From assembly GCA_047967505.1 (NCBI GenBank), contig CM106540.1: a DNA stretch of 64,000 bases; one strand, written 5' to 3'. The translations under genes were made by a program, and so were the position numbers. The DNA comes from Dipteris shenzhenensis. Taxonomy: Eukaryota; Polypodiophyta; Polypodiopsida; Gleicheniales. Position 1 is the first letter of the stretch. Each line of letters starts with the position of its first letter. Below the pieces are notes generated by a model that saw nothing but the letters and a program-made list of their open reading frames with translations, searched no databases and was not told where the DNA came from. Shown here piece by piece: positions 1 through 10,980 of this stretch.

Positions 1-776
1 TGAGAGTAGTCCGTTAATAACCAACCTCTCAATACCGCATAAGTGAGAATAATCCATATCATACAATTCCTCTTAACAAAGTGTCAAAGTGAGAGTCAAT
101 TATTACACTCACATCTATATAAGTACATTGCAGAAAGTACAATGATACTGATGATTAGTCCCCAATAGAGAGTTCCATCTTATTTAGTAGTACTTGGAGA
201 AAATCCATTGTAGAGTGCTCCTCGAAGTTGCCAACACCGTGTCTTCATGCCTTAGATTTTCTAATGCAAACCTAATGGAGAGGTATGCATACTCACCTGC
301 ATCCATCCACAAACACAGCATGTTAGAACATGTACACTATGAATTGTGGGACTGCAGACTTCAATGCTGGCACACAATTGTTATCCGTGTCACTCGATCT
401 AGATTAGCATAATCAAATCCTGGCATTTTACTATTCAATAGTAATTAGAGGTGGGCAATTAAAGATATGAAGAAATGTATATAAAATGTTAGTGAAATCC
501 AAGTAATAAGTGGAAATCTCAAGTAAACCATAAATATGGGAGTTCCAACCAAGTCCAAGGGAATTCCTAAGGTCGAAAAATCGGGATATAACCTCCGTAT
601 ACTTATACCTTTTCTTGATTTCCTATTGGCATTTTCCAATTACTAGTATCATAATTAAATTTATGCATTCATCAAAATTATAACAATGGGAAGTAAGTAC
701 CCTTCAGTTTCCATTTCAAAGTAAGCCATGCCCATAAACCTACAAGATAACATCTTAAAATGGTGATCATGTGTGA
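1..776. other. flanking DNA, no gene recognised
   Basis: This stretch is AT-rich and has only short open frames with no recognisable motif. It lies just left of the first LTR element. I see no tandem repeat or terminal repeat in it. Confidence 0.5.
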
Positions 777-1071
777 TGTTGAGAGTTGTGGTGCCATGAG
801 CACATAATTAAAGGCTAAGGTATGGTATAGGAAAGAATTAAAGTAGCCACCTAAGATGTGGACTACATGATGTGGAGATGTGGATTGAGGATATCCACAA
901 GGAGGGATGTGGATGAGAGGATCCCACATGGTTTGACTATTCTAAAGGCTCTCTCTATATAGGAAGCCTATCATGTATTATTGAGTACACATTTGCAATA
1001 GATCAATGAGTGTTTCCTACCCTATGTCTCTCTTGTGGTGCTTTGATCCTCCTTGATCCCTCACTTTGTCA
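777..1071 (+). repeat. 5' LTR of the gag-only element
   Basis: The 295-bp copy starts TGTTGAGAG and ends TTTGTCA. It contains CTCTATATAGG near 953-962, a plausible TATA box, followed by a CT-rich stretch. It is nearly identical to 3421-3691 apart from a 21-22-bp and a 4-bp length difference. Confidence 0.85.
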
Positions 1072-1083
1072 TGGTTTCAGAGC
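1072..1083 (+). promoter_or_regulatory. primer binding site, tRNA-iMet type
   Basis: TGGTTTCAGAGC directly follows the 5' LTR. It differs by one base from TGGTATCAGAGC, the plant Copia primer site complementary to the 3' end of initiator tRNA-Met. The single A-to-T change may weaken priming. Confidence 0.75.
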
Positions 1084-2407
1084 TCCCTTGCCTTCCGTTG
1101 AGGCATGGCGATCTGCTTATGAGAGTGTGATAGAGTGATTGAGTGTTCTCTTCCGTAAGAGACTTTTGTTCATGTGAAGAATTTCCATCCATTAGTGATA
1201 GATTTCCATCATAGAGAGATTTAGGTACATTCTTCACTTCATCCTTAAGAGATTTTTCATTCATTCTTCCGTGAGAATGAGTGGTTGTCTGATTCCCTTT
1301 AGAAGAGTAAGATACTCTGAGAGCTAGATAGGGAGAGTCTGCTATTTTGAGAGAAGGTTAGCTTGCTCCTTTGCAACAAATACCCCTCCAATGAATGCCC
1401 ATGCATGAGCTTCCTCTTCAAACTACCGCTTTAAAGGCAGCCTCAAAGGCCTTCTACACAGTGATGGCCACCTGGCACGTCCAGCAACATCTACAACGGG
1501 CAGCATTCATTAACCGGCTCTTGACTCTTGGTGTCTAGTGGCCCCAACAAGCTTAGCCTTCTACGCTAAGCTTCAGCTGCTGCCAGCAAATGGATTAAGA
1601 GCATCTGTCAGCCCACCTACGTTGGTCACTGATAAGAGGCTCCTATCATAAGCAAATCTCGAATCTGCAGTAGCAATAGCGACTCCAGCTTCAGCACCCA
1701 TGCCCCCTCCAACGACCAGCTACTCACGACAAAGCTCTATAGAGCCTCCACCCTGTCTACGCCTCGGTGTCCGCAGCCCAAAAGAAAGGCATGCCCTGGC
1801 TTATAGCTCCTAAGCCCGCTCCTCTGAATCCCAACTCACAAAGGCTTTGCAACAAGCCTCTGCTCCAAACAACTCCAAGTCTACAACACGCAGCCTCACA
1901 AAACTCCATCGACGAAATCGATGCTCCTGCAGCACCATCAAAGCCATCGCTAGGCGACTCCACAGTGCGATGACCCGCGCCTCACAGAATCTCACAGAGC
2001 CTGCTCTCTCAAGGTTTGATAACCTTAGGCCACGTGGCAGATAAGGTGGTAACCTTTAACTATGGTTAAGTTAACTGTTTGGGTCAGTTGAACCTTGGTA
2101 CAGTTTGAGTAACTGTGGGTTAACTAAACTGGGGTAATAGGCCACCACAATGCCACCTAAGCACACAGCCTCTTGTTAAGCACAGTTTTAATTCCGCATG
2201 TGAATCCCTGTGCCACATCATCAAGGCCTCCTTTTCTTCACAAAAATTCAACAAGCTGTAACTTTCAATCCAGGAAGAATTTGCACACACTCCAAAAAGA
2301 AAAAGTGATCGTCTTTTCAAGTTCTACATGCTTGTCAAGTCAGAATCATTGTATGCAATTAGACACTACCAAATTTGAAAGTATCTTCAACTGGTAAGAC
2401 CTTTGCA
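1084..2407 (+). other. untranslated leader of the gag-only element
   Basis: About 1.3 kb lies between the primer site and gag. Positions 1430-2000 are noticeably more GC-rich than the rest and contain overlapping short open frames on both strands, but none has a motif I recognise. The stretch could be captured host sequence, but the sequence alone does not show its source. Confidence 0.45.
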
Positions 2408-3190
2408 ATGGCAATATGCACCTCAACTATTGAGAAGTTCACTGGGGAAGGATTCCACACGTGGTCTACACAAATGAGGTATCTCCTAATGCATCAAAAG
2501 CTTTGGAAGACTGTAAAAGAAGAAATACCCACTGCACAAAATGATTCCTGGAAGGAAAAAGATGAAGCGGCACTATCACTCATTGGTTTGCACTTGGGTC
2601 CAAACATAATTCATCATATAGACTCCAAGGATCATGCCAAGGATGCATGGGATGAGTTGAACATAGTGTTTGGTGCAAAAGCCAAAAACCAAGAAATCCA
2701 TCTTAAGATTGAATTCTATGGTATGCACATGGGCTTCAATGAATCCATGGCACAATTTGTCAACAAAATCAAAAGCATTATGACCCAACTATAGGGCATA
2801 AATGCAAAAGTAGGAGAGAAATATGCACTTGCAATTCTCCTTAAAAGCATGCCTGCAGAGTACAGTGCACTGACAACCACTTTGAAGAATTTGCCATATC
2901 CAAATTTTGAGGAATGTGTATCCTCTCTTCTTGAAAAAGAAAGAGAGTTGAAGGCATTGACATCGACATCGACATCTACACACAACAGCTATAATGAAGA
3001 ACAAGCACTATTCAATAAAACATCAATGAAGTGCTACCATTGCGGAAAGATGGGTCACTATCAAAGTGATTGTAGACTGAAGAACAAACCAAAGTATCAC
3101 CATTGCAAGAAGCTAGGACACAAGGAAGAAGATTGCAGATTGAAGAACCAGCAGGTCAACTACATAGCATCGTCATCAAGCAAAAGGTGA
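2408..3190 (+). pseudogene. Copia-type gag with one in-frame stop
   Basis: The reading frame starts at ATG 2408 and runs to 3190, broken only by TAG at 2792-2794. The N-terminal part matches the Copia gag (UBN2/DUF4219) fold in style: a W at the GFHTWSTQMRYLL motif, a DAWDEL motif and a long helical region. The C-terminal part has a canonical zinc knuckle, CYHCGKMGHYQSDC (CX2CX4HX4C). A second knuckle-like unit follows, YHHCKKLGHKEEDC, in which the first Cys is Tyr (TAT). Gag would form the particle shell and bind RNA. The frame resumes cleanly after the stop, so a single base change probably broke it; CAG to TAG is the simplest origin. The protein would be about 260 residues, normal for a Copia gag. 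Confidence 0.85.
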
Positions 3191-3410
3191 TATCAATGGA
3201 ATGTATTGAGAAACAAAAACCTTGCCAACCTTGCCTATATTTTGTAATCAAACCTGACCACCTGAGAGTAGCTATGAAAGCACCCAAGGGAGGTATTGAC
3301 ATGTAAAATCCACACTTTACCACCTTAAGTAGCAATGTATGCACTAAGGGGAGGTGATAGATTTGTAACTCACATCTGACCACCTTGCAGTAGCCAAAGG
3401 ATTATGGCAC

Positions 3411-3420
3411 CAAGGGGAGG
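3411..3420 (+). promoter_or_regulatory. polypurine tract of the gag-only element
   Basis: CAAGGGGAGG abuts the 3' LTR start (TGTTGAGAG at 3421). This is the position and composition expected for the plus-strand primer. A similar AAGGGGAGG is found about 70 bp upstream (near 3350) and also precedes TGATAG. Confidence 0.7.
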
Positions 3421-3691
3421 TGTTGAGAGTTGTGGTGCCATGAGCACATAATTAAAGGCTAAGGTATGGTATAGGAAAGAATTAAAGTAGCCACCCTAGG
3501 ATGTGGATTGAGGATATCCACAAGGAGAGATGTGGATGAGAGGATCCCACATGGTTTGACTATTCTAAAGGCTCTCTCTATATAAGAAGCCTATCATGTA
3601 TTGTTGAGTGCACATTTGCAATAGATTGAGTGTTTCCTACCCTATGTCTCTCTTGTGGTGCTTTGATCCTCCTTGATCCCTCACTTTGTCA
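3421..3691 (+). repeat. 3' LTR of the gag-only element
   Basis: The 271-bp direct repeat of 777-1071 begins TGTTGAGAG and ends TTTGTCA. It lacks the extra 21-22 bp found near 860-890 of the 5' copy. Confidence 0.85.
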
Positions 3692-4140
3692 CATGAGGCT
3701 ACTCAGAAATGGCGTGAGGCTCCTATATAATCAGGCGTGAGGCTCCCAGAAATGGCGTGAGGCTCCTCATTGGCCATGTAAGAAAATAATACAACGTATG
3801 TGCTCAATAGATAACAGGATCTCGTATGCAAGAAAGAAAAGTAGGGAGGCAGCAAGCTAAGGGTGTCCACTTCCAGACCAGTTTTGGGTGAGTGTGACAC
3901 CCGCTCGAGTGAAAATACAAAGGTTTTGCTTCGGTGTGCAATACCTCGATCAAGGTATTATCTCCAATGAAACTCACACACGAGGACAACCGAGCCAAGC
4001 CAATACCTCGATCGAGGTCCTAGACTTTTTTTCACTGAACCGAGCCTATACCTCGATCGAGGTCTCGTGGCATGCCACCTATACCTTGTTCGAGGTATCG
4101 TGGCAAGCCAGCTATACCTTGATCGAGGTATTGTGGCAAG
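3692..4140. repeat. short repeats: GGCGTGAGGCTCC and the palindrome ACCTCGATCGAGGT
   Basis: Three copies of GGCGTGAGGCTCC-type sequence lie at about 3712-3768. From about 3940 to 4132 there are five copies of a perfect or near-perfect 14-bp palindrome, ACCTCGATCGAGGT, some with one or two changes (CTTGTTCGAGG, CTTGATCGAGG). The later ones are spaced about 35-40 bp apart with GTGGCA-type sequence between them. The same palindrome forms a second cluster at 55,716-55,894. Confidence 0.8.
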
Positions 4141-4143
4141 TCC

Positions 4144-5668
4144 ACGTTTAAATTTTGTTTTTAGAAATCATCTATTAAAAAAAATAAAATAAGAGTTTAA
4201 AGTAGCTTTTATATTATTTTAGTTTATAGGAATATGTAATTTAATTATAAAATATTTCAAAATTTCAAATGCATTTTAAAGTTTTTTTAAATAATTTTTT
4301 TTAATTACGTAATTTTTTATTTAAAATGTAAAAATGTATAGATTTTGTTTTTTAAAATCATCTATTTAAAAAAAGAGAGTTTAAAGTAGTTTTTATGTTA
4401 TTTTTCAAATTAGTGCTATTTTTATTGAAATAAAAAAATGTTTAAATTTTAGTTTTAAAAATCATCTTTTAAAAAAAAAGAAAATAAGAGTTTAAGGTAG
4501 CTTTTATGTTATTAAGTTAGTGAAGTTTTTATTTAAATATCAGAAAGTATGTATTTTGTTTTTTTTAATCATCAATTTAAGAAAAAAGAGATTAAAGTAG
4601 TTTGCATGTTATTTTTTAAATTAGTGAAGTTTTGAATTAAATATAACGTTTAAATTTTGTTTTTAGATATCATCTATTAAAAAAAAGAAAATAAGAGTTT
4701 AAAGTAATATCTAATTTAATTATAAAATATTTCAAAATTTCAAATGCATTTTAAAGTTTTTTCAACTAATTTTTTTTAATTACGTAATTTTTTATTTAAA
4801 ATGTGAAAATGAATATATTTTGTTTTTTAAAATCATCTATTTAAAAAAAGAGAGATTAAAGTAGTTTTTATGTTATTTTTCAAATTAGTGCTATTTTTAT
4901 TTAAATAAAAAAACGTTTTAATTTTAGTTTTAAAAATCATCTTTTAAAAAAAAGAAAATAAGAATTTAAGGTAGCTTTTATGTTATTTAAGTTAGTGAAG
5001 TTTTTATTTAAATGTCAAAAAGTATATATTTTATTTTTTAAAATCATCAATTAAAAAAAAAAGAGATTAAAGTATTTTGCATATTAGTTTTTAAATTAGT
5101 GAAGTTTTGAATTAAATATAACATTTAAATTTTATTTTTAGAAATCATCTATTAAAAAAAAGAAAATAAGAGTTTAAAGTAGCTTTTATATTATTTTAGT
5201 TTATAGGAATATCTAATTTAATTATAAAATATTTCAAAATTTCAAATGCATTTTAAAGTTTTTTTAAATTATATTTTTTAATTACGTAATTTTTTATTTA
5301 AAATGTGAAAATGTATATATTTTGTTTTTTTAAATCATCTATTTAAAAAAAGAGAGATTAAAGTAGTTTTTATGTTATTTTTCAAATTAGCGCTATTTTT
5401 ATTTAAATAAAAAAATGTTTAAATTTTAGTTTTAAAAATCATCTTTTTTTAAAAAAGAAAATAAGAGTCTAAGGTAGCTTTTATGTTATTTAAGTTAGTG
5501 AAGTTCTTATTTAAATGTCAAAAAGTATATATTTTGTTTTTAAAAATCATCTATTAAAAAAAAAAGAGATTAAAGTAGTTTGCATGTTATTTTTTAAATT
5601 AGTGAAGTTTTGAATTAAATATAACGTTTACATTTTGTTTTTAGAAATCATCTATTAAAAAAAAGAAA
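4144..5668 (+). repeat. AT-rich tandem repeat, about 475-503 bp period, three copies and a partial fourth
   Basis: Units start with ACGTTTAAATTTTG-type sequence at 4144, 4646, 5121 (variant ACATTTAAATTTTA) and 5624. This gives periods of 502, 475 and 503 bp; the fourth copy stops after about 45 bp. Each unit is itself built from related ~100-130-bp blocks with the pattern AAATCATCTATTTAAAAAAAGAG followed by TTAAAGTAG and TTATGTTATTT. No coding potential is visible. The second copy has lost about 28 bp near 4706. Confidence 0.85.
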
Positions 5669-6654
5669 TTATTGCGGTGTGCGTTTATCTATCTTTATGT
5701 GGAATATTATAGATTATATAGTTGGTTAAGAGTTGTTTCATAATTTAGGTAGAGTAAGTAGGCTGAGTTAATAAGCTAGAGCAAGATAAGTCCGTATTAG
5801 ATAATACGGGAAAAACCCAATTCCCAGAATGGCAGTTTTGGAAGAAATTGTAGCTCCCCTCAATGAAAAAACAGGAGAAATATGTAAAAATAGACTAGAT
5901 AGCCATTCATGAAGTGTGAAATATCAACTACATTCTCAAATAATAAATAGAATATCAGTGTCTAAACTACGTTATCATCAACAAAATAATAAACTTTGAA
6001 ACCCATTTGAGTTAGATTCATCTCGTGAGCCATAGTGATGTTCAAAAACACCTTCATAATAGCGAGTCTCTGGAATTTCCATTGATATTGAGACTCGCTT
6101 TTGTTGTGAGCATTCTCATTTGAAAATCTCCAAAACACCGTTTAAAAAATGTAGAGTGTAATTAATAACCATGAGTATTGCAATGAAAATGCACAGGCTC
6201 TTTAACTTAGTAAGATATGTAGTTGATGGAAAATCAATGGGCAATAACAAGCATTTGATGTAATTTAGGTGGCAATGACAATCATTTATTGTGCACTTTC
6301 AATGTTTAGACTGACTAGCATTATTGTAAAACGATAACTTTACATGTCATGTTGATTACTCATTGCAAAGTAAAAAAGTACGCTTTAGGATGAAAACATA
6401 ACAACTGGTTGATACACCATTGAAATCCTTGAAATAAATCATGATTCCAAAGAAACTCTCAATTTCTAGCCCCAAAGAGAATGGCATCGGAAAGAATCGC
6501 ACGAGAGACACTTCTTCAAAATACATTATGAATGTAGTTATGAACATGTTTGCATATTATTCACACACAACAATTACGAACCAATTTACATAGTTGGCAA
6601 GAAAGTAGTAATTCCCATAAGTAATGATTGTATAAAGAAATACAATGTTGTTAT
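5669..6654. other. intergenic, no gene recognised
   Basis: I see no open frame with a recognisable motif here. It is the 3' flank of the minus-strand composite relic that ends at 6655. Confidence 0.45.
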
Positions 6655-7294
6655 TCAAAACTCATAGTCTGCAAATAGCTCCTCTCCTGCATGTATATCA
6701 TCTATGGATTCAATACAAATGTGACCATATTCTGCAATATCTATGTTCATCATGGGGTCATACCAAGGTGGAACATCAGGGGAAAATACATAACAAACAT
6801 TTGGCTTTACATTGGTATTTCTATTACTGTTAATAAATCCTGCCACATTGCCATATTGAACATCACCAACAATATGCACCATATCCTTCATAGGGACAGT
6901 AGGGTCCTCTTGGATAGAGTACTTCTTTAGCCTTAGATGAACTCTACATAATTCCTTCCAGTCTCTGTAGGAGTACTTGTCACCTCCATAGTGGAGAATA
7001 GTAGTCCCTCTCTTGATGGAGCCATGCACAAACAAGCCCAAGCCAGCACCTGTAATGGTTGACTCATGCACCTCGAAAGCCACATTTTTTATCCAGAATA
7101 CTTCGTTGATAGGGACAGGTAACTTTGGTGGTCCAAATGGATCTCGTTCTGGTATGTACCTACTCAAGCTTGATTTGAACGTATATCTATCTACATCACA
7201 AAAGAAAAATTCAATTAGTTACAACAACAGTTATATATATTGAGATAAAATCAAAAAACACTTTGACATATGTACCTTCATGAAAAATACGCAT
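6655..7294 (-). pseudogene. SET-domain-like C-terminal part of the composite relic
   Basis: The coding stretch 7190-6655 ends in TGA and encodes a SET-like fold: GAGLGLF near 7030-7052, then GFINSNRNTN near 6820-6845 in the place of the usual RFINHSCxPN, then GHICIESIDDIHAGEELFADYE at the end, matching the SET GEELFxDY motif. SET proteins transfer methyl groups to protein lysines. Here the N-H-S-C-x-P-N pseudoknot is altered, so activity is doubtful. An acceptor (TTTTGTGATGTAG) at 7191 and a donor (GAAG|GTACAT) at 7275 define an 85-bp intron. A phase-compatible tiny first exon would be 7294-7276, starting ATG CGT ATT. The same bases are read in another frame as the end of the FCP1-like exon. 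The SET part is therefore either a separate overlapping gene or, more likely in my view, the last exon of one gene with a one-base frameshift. Confidence 0.65.
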
Positions 7295-8533
7295 TTTGTA
7301 GTCGGTTTATGTAGCCCTTAGCAATGTATTTCTTGATATAGCGACCTTTGTACCCTAGGTCTATAGCCAATTGAGAAACTTGCATAGCATTCATGCTAGA
7401 GAGTTGCGGAGCATTCCTTAAAAGTCTTATTTGGGAAGCATTGAGTTTAGGCACCTGGCCATCACCACCATGGGTTGCCCTACCACCTATATCCCTCTCT
7501 CTTAGTTGATCTGCAAGAGGAAGATTTCTTGCTTTATATTCCATTCTTGACCATGCATGATTTTCCTCCCTCCATTCAATTACTTTCTGGACAAGGTTGA
7601 AATCCTTATGCCCCTCCATCATAGGTAATTGTCCATACCGATTTGTCTCAATCATGCTGTGCACATCTTTAGTCTCATCGAGTTGTAGTAAGTACGGCAT
7701 CAACTCTCTCAGTAGAATATTATCATCCTTGTCTTGTACATCAAACGTTGAAGGAAATATGCAATTTGATGGAGGGCTAATGCAAGCCTTGTATGGGGAG
7801 TCATCAACAAGGATTGTCCTTCTAGCATCACATCCAAATGCCTTTGAGATTTTTGCTAAGGGTTTGAACATTGCCTCAACACCAACCTTGTCAGGCCTAT
7901 TTATCCTCGTCTTACTGTAAGTGTAGCATCCTTGCTGAGACCATATAACAAAGAAAGGGAGGCTCTCATTTGCATAATTTTGTAGCTTTCCTACCATATC
8001 AAGTATGTTATACTCCATCGCAGTTGACCAGATACCTACATTAAATCTTTGTAGCAAGATTTTAAGAAATTCTATGCACCCAGGACGAACAACCATATAA
8101 CTATTTTTGCCATGCATAATAAACGGATGTATTGGAGACTTGAATAGGCAGCGACTTAATAACAGGCCATTCAAGTCTAATATGATTGTTAATCGTAGCA
8201 TATCCAAAGAAATTGTATGTGGATATAGATCCAAATTCTCCTTGAAGTTGCTGGCTTCTGACTCATCCAAATTGTTAGGTGCTATGATTTCATACATGTT
8301 TGCATCAACAATAAGATTATCTAGTTTTGTCCCCAATGTTGAGACAGTACGTTCATCCATGTTCTCTTCTAAAAGTATAGGATTCATGATATTCCTTGCA
8401 ATTTTCTCCATTTTTGGGGTTATGTTTTCTTCTATACCTCTTGTATCCATCACGTAATTGATAGTCCCCATTTTGGATGGTATGTTGTCCTCTACATTTG
8501 ATGTCTCCACATCCTTCCATGCATCATTGGTCC
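7276..8533 (-). pseudogene. FCP1/HAD phosphatase-like domain, exon of the composite relic
   Basis: A frame open for more than 410 codons encodes a C-terminal-domain-phosphatase (FCP1/NLI-interacting-factor) fold of the plant HAD subfamily. Visible motifs: ILDLNGLLL (about 8163-8190), RPGCIEFL with RFNVGIWS, FFVIWSQQGCYT, then ILVDDSPYKA (about 7795-7815) and CIFPSTFDVQDKDDN. Canonical FCP1 enzymes have DxDx(T/V); this subfamily reads DLNG, so the second catalytic Asp is Asn and phosphatase activity is uncertain. A ~100-residue C-terminal extension contains LNASQIRLLRNAP. There is no in-frame ATG at the 5' end; instead a pyrimidine-rich acceptor (CTTCCACAG) sits at 8534. It is in phase with a donor at 9339, so this is probably an internal exon. 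The frame ends with TGA just before a GAAG|GTACAT donor at 7275. Confidence 0.75.
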
Positions 8534-9339
8534 CTGTGGAAGTTGAGGAATATAGAAATATTTTGATTCTTTAGAGTGTGTTCAACAATGTCGAAGCACA
8601 AAAGCATATGAAACTAATAAATAACAATAAAGTATGAACATTATCCATCATCGTTCACTGATTCCATTGTATTTTTGGGGAATGGCAAAAGTGCCAATCT
8701 CTCTAAAGGTCAATTGAGAATGCAAATAATGCAACCTTTCTCTCTGAACTCATAGAGAGAATGGCAATAGTGCCATTCTTCTCTTGGGGTGGTGCTAGTG
8801 CCATTTTACATATAAGGTTATGGAGAGTGCCACTAGTGCCTTTCTCTATACCCTCATTGGGAGGAGAGAATACTACTAGTGCCTCCCCCCATGTCCCAAA
8901 AGAAATGTACAATGCATGATCTGAAAGCATAGATACTGTATTACTTTGGTCCAATAGATTTGTAGAAAGCACCCAAATCAAAACTTTGGTAGCATAGTTA
9001 ATACTATACAATTTTTAATCTCTATAATGCTTTCAACTAACATAGATTCAAGAAAGGAACATAACAGTATTACCATTTCTACATAACCACAAAGAGAGAA
9101 TGGCACTAGTGCCATTCTCCATATGAGGTCACATAAAATGTTAATAGTACCTCTTACGTATAACCCGACATAGGGAGAATGACACTAGGACCATTCCCCA
9201 TGTCATTATGTCACACAATTTTATCATACCTAATGTTTAATATCTTTAATATAATGAGAGTATGTGCAATCGAGAAAATCCATAAAAGTCATATTATTTT
9301 GAAACTGAATACACAAGGCATAAATGAGTAGCTAAAGAC
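8534..9339 (-). other. proposed intron filled with imperfect GGCACTAGTGCC palindromes
   Basis: On the minus strand the stretch starts GGAGCAAG|GTCTTT (donor, weak beyond GT) and ends CTTCCACAG|GG. Joining the flanks keeps the frame (Gly codon split G|GG). Inside are at least six imperfect copies of the local palindrome near 8680-8700, 8760-8785, 8790-8810, 8825-8850, 9100-9120 and 9178-9200. An open frame here at 8703-9011 is only repeat sequence. The intron call is inference from phase and splice signals. Confidence 0.45.
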
Positions 9340-10744
9340 CTTGCTCCAAATCTTCCAATGTAATCTTTGGGATAGCTTCAAGATCTGCTTTAGTTAAAGG
9401 TCGCAACTCTTCAATGTGATGCTCACCCTCTTTAATTCCTTCATCGATAGGTGAATCAGCTCTATGTGTCTCAAGAGGCCTCTCAATGCTAGACCAAATC
9501 TTAATATGGGGATTATTTGATGCATGTGCCACACACATAGCCTCGACCTCTGTCGCCTGTTGGGATGTCTTCACCAGTGAGATCACTTTTCTTTTGCTTG
9601 ACAATGCTTGTAATGCCACACATCCATTAGTAACGACGTCAACAACAACTTCATGTTCCCTACTACAATAGCACCTAATGCACTCCTTGATGATGCCATG
9701 CTTCACAACTGCCTCTTTTTCATACTCATCGCCCTCATCAGAATAAAGAATATTGTCCTCAATTATTGTGTATGGCCTTGTGTTTTCTAACATGTGCTCA
9801 AATCCATCAAACCCATCATGTGAGCTGACAAATGACAAAAAACAGAAGGTCTCAGACAAACCCTTTTGTGCACTATCCGATTCATGGATAACACCCACAA
9901 ACCTTCTATGCCAAAATCGAGCCTCTATCATTGCTTCCTTGAGATTTACCATCTCTATCATTGTCATAAATGATAACAATACATACTGTGACAGAGTGGC
10001 AATGGTCTCCATCAAGCCACAGAGCAACTTCTTGAAGGCATCCTTATCCCAACACATGCCTTTGGCAGATCCCTCTGAGATGTCAAGCACACACAAGCTA
10101 ATTGGAAGTTGTCCCTTGGAGTGACGTATTAAAAATCTCTCCCCCTCCATCTCCATGTTCACTTGAATAATTGTCCAAGGAAAACAAGACTGCGATGTAG
10201 ACTTGTTACCCTCTATTGAACTAATCACCCGATCAACATAGATTGACGCGGCTTTTGGGAAATCAGGTGTGGACTTGCCATCTTGCAGCTTCTCTTTGAC
10301 CCATGACTCACATGAACCCTTGAAGCTCTGATAAACAATTGAATCAATTTTGAAGTAAGTTGCAAGGGCATCCCATGTTTGATGTTGGGGCGAAGGGTGA
10401 CGTGAGTTGAACTCCTTGATGAGTGCTTCTTTCAGGGCTCTATCATGCTTAATTTCCATTGCCTGTTGAGACATTTCAATGGAGACCTTGTCTTTACTTG
10501 ACTTGACTAAGACTATTTCTTTAGACTCAATCTCTGCTTGAAGTGCACGTACATCTTCGTCTTCCAATCCTAGCAGACACCTCATATATGTTATTGTGGG
10601 ATTTTGACCCTCAAGATCACCCTGCTTCACCAATGTCAAAATCCTAATCCATTGTTCGTAGATGTCATCATTGTATGTGACCATGTGTGTGTCCTTGGTA
10701 GCAAAGTTTGCGCCCATAGATATGCTTGCAACTCCTACAAAATT
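9340..10744 (-). pseudogene. degenerate N4/N6 DNA-methyltransferase-like exon of the composite relic
   Basis: This exon is open for about 468 codons after an acceptor TTATATAG|AATTTTG at 10745. A SAM-methyltransferase reading rests on the order of two blocks typical of the N4/N6 (beta) group. First comes a catalytic-like block, SLCVLDISEG (10071-10099), followed by W-D-K-D-A-F-K-K-L-L and a hydrophobic strand, where active enzymes have DPPY. Much later comes a cofactor-like block, VVVDVVTNGCVALQAL then KRKVISLVKT (9575-9655), where active enzymes have DPFxGxG. Both motifs have lost key residues, so the domain should be inactive. The C-terminal part is acidic (EELRPLTKADLEAIPKI). The fit is by eye and could be wrong; a structure-based search would settle it. 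No stop interrupts this exon. Confidence 0.5.
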
Positions 10745-10980
10745 CTATATAAAAAAATCAAAATCATCTTAGACATTCTTCTAATCCAAATCATGTAATA
10801 GAGATAATAATGACACTAGTGCGATTCTCCCATTACCATGTCAAAAGCATGACTTGGTAACTAGAAGAATGGCACTAGTGCCATTCTCACATCAGGGAAT
10901 TGACACTACTATCATTTCTTTTACAAAGCCATAAACATTCTTGAAATAAAAAATGCATACAAACAAAGTTTATTACTCAC
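10745..10980 (-). other. 236-bp GT-AG intron carrying the local palindrome
   Basis: The donor GGGAT|GTGAGTAA (10980) and acceptor TTTTTATATAG (10745) join two long open frames in phase 0. The intron contains a perfect copy of GAATGGCACTAGTGCCATTC at about 10867-10886 and two imperfect copies near 10812-10830 and 10898-10915. The flanking exons contain none. Confidence 0.7.

Larger units (their letters stand above)
777..3691 (+). mobile_element. non-autonomous Copia-like LTR element carrying only gag (TR-GAG type)
   Basis: Two direct repeats, 777-1071 and 3421-3691, both begin TGTTGAGAG and end GTCA. A tRNA-Met-type primer site follows the first and a purine tract (CAAGGGGAGG) precedes the second, which are the hallmarks of an LTR retrotransposon. 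The interior holds one coding region, a Copia-type gag at 2408-3190. There is no trace of protease, integrase, reverse transcriptase or RNase H in the 230 bp between gag and the 3' LTR. LTR elements that keep only gag are known in plants and are thought to be mobilised by autonomous relatives. The LTRs differ by a ~21-bp indel near 860-890, a 4-bp indel and point changes. The flanking pentamers do not match cleanly (TGTGA and CATGA), so the insertion is not recent or one end has been altered. Confidence 0.85.

Noticed and set aside
1757-2044. GC-rich overlapping open frames in the leader of the gag-only element
   Set aside because: Both strands are open for 60-70 codons because of base composition; no motif was found.
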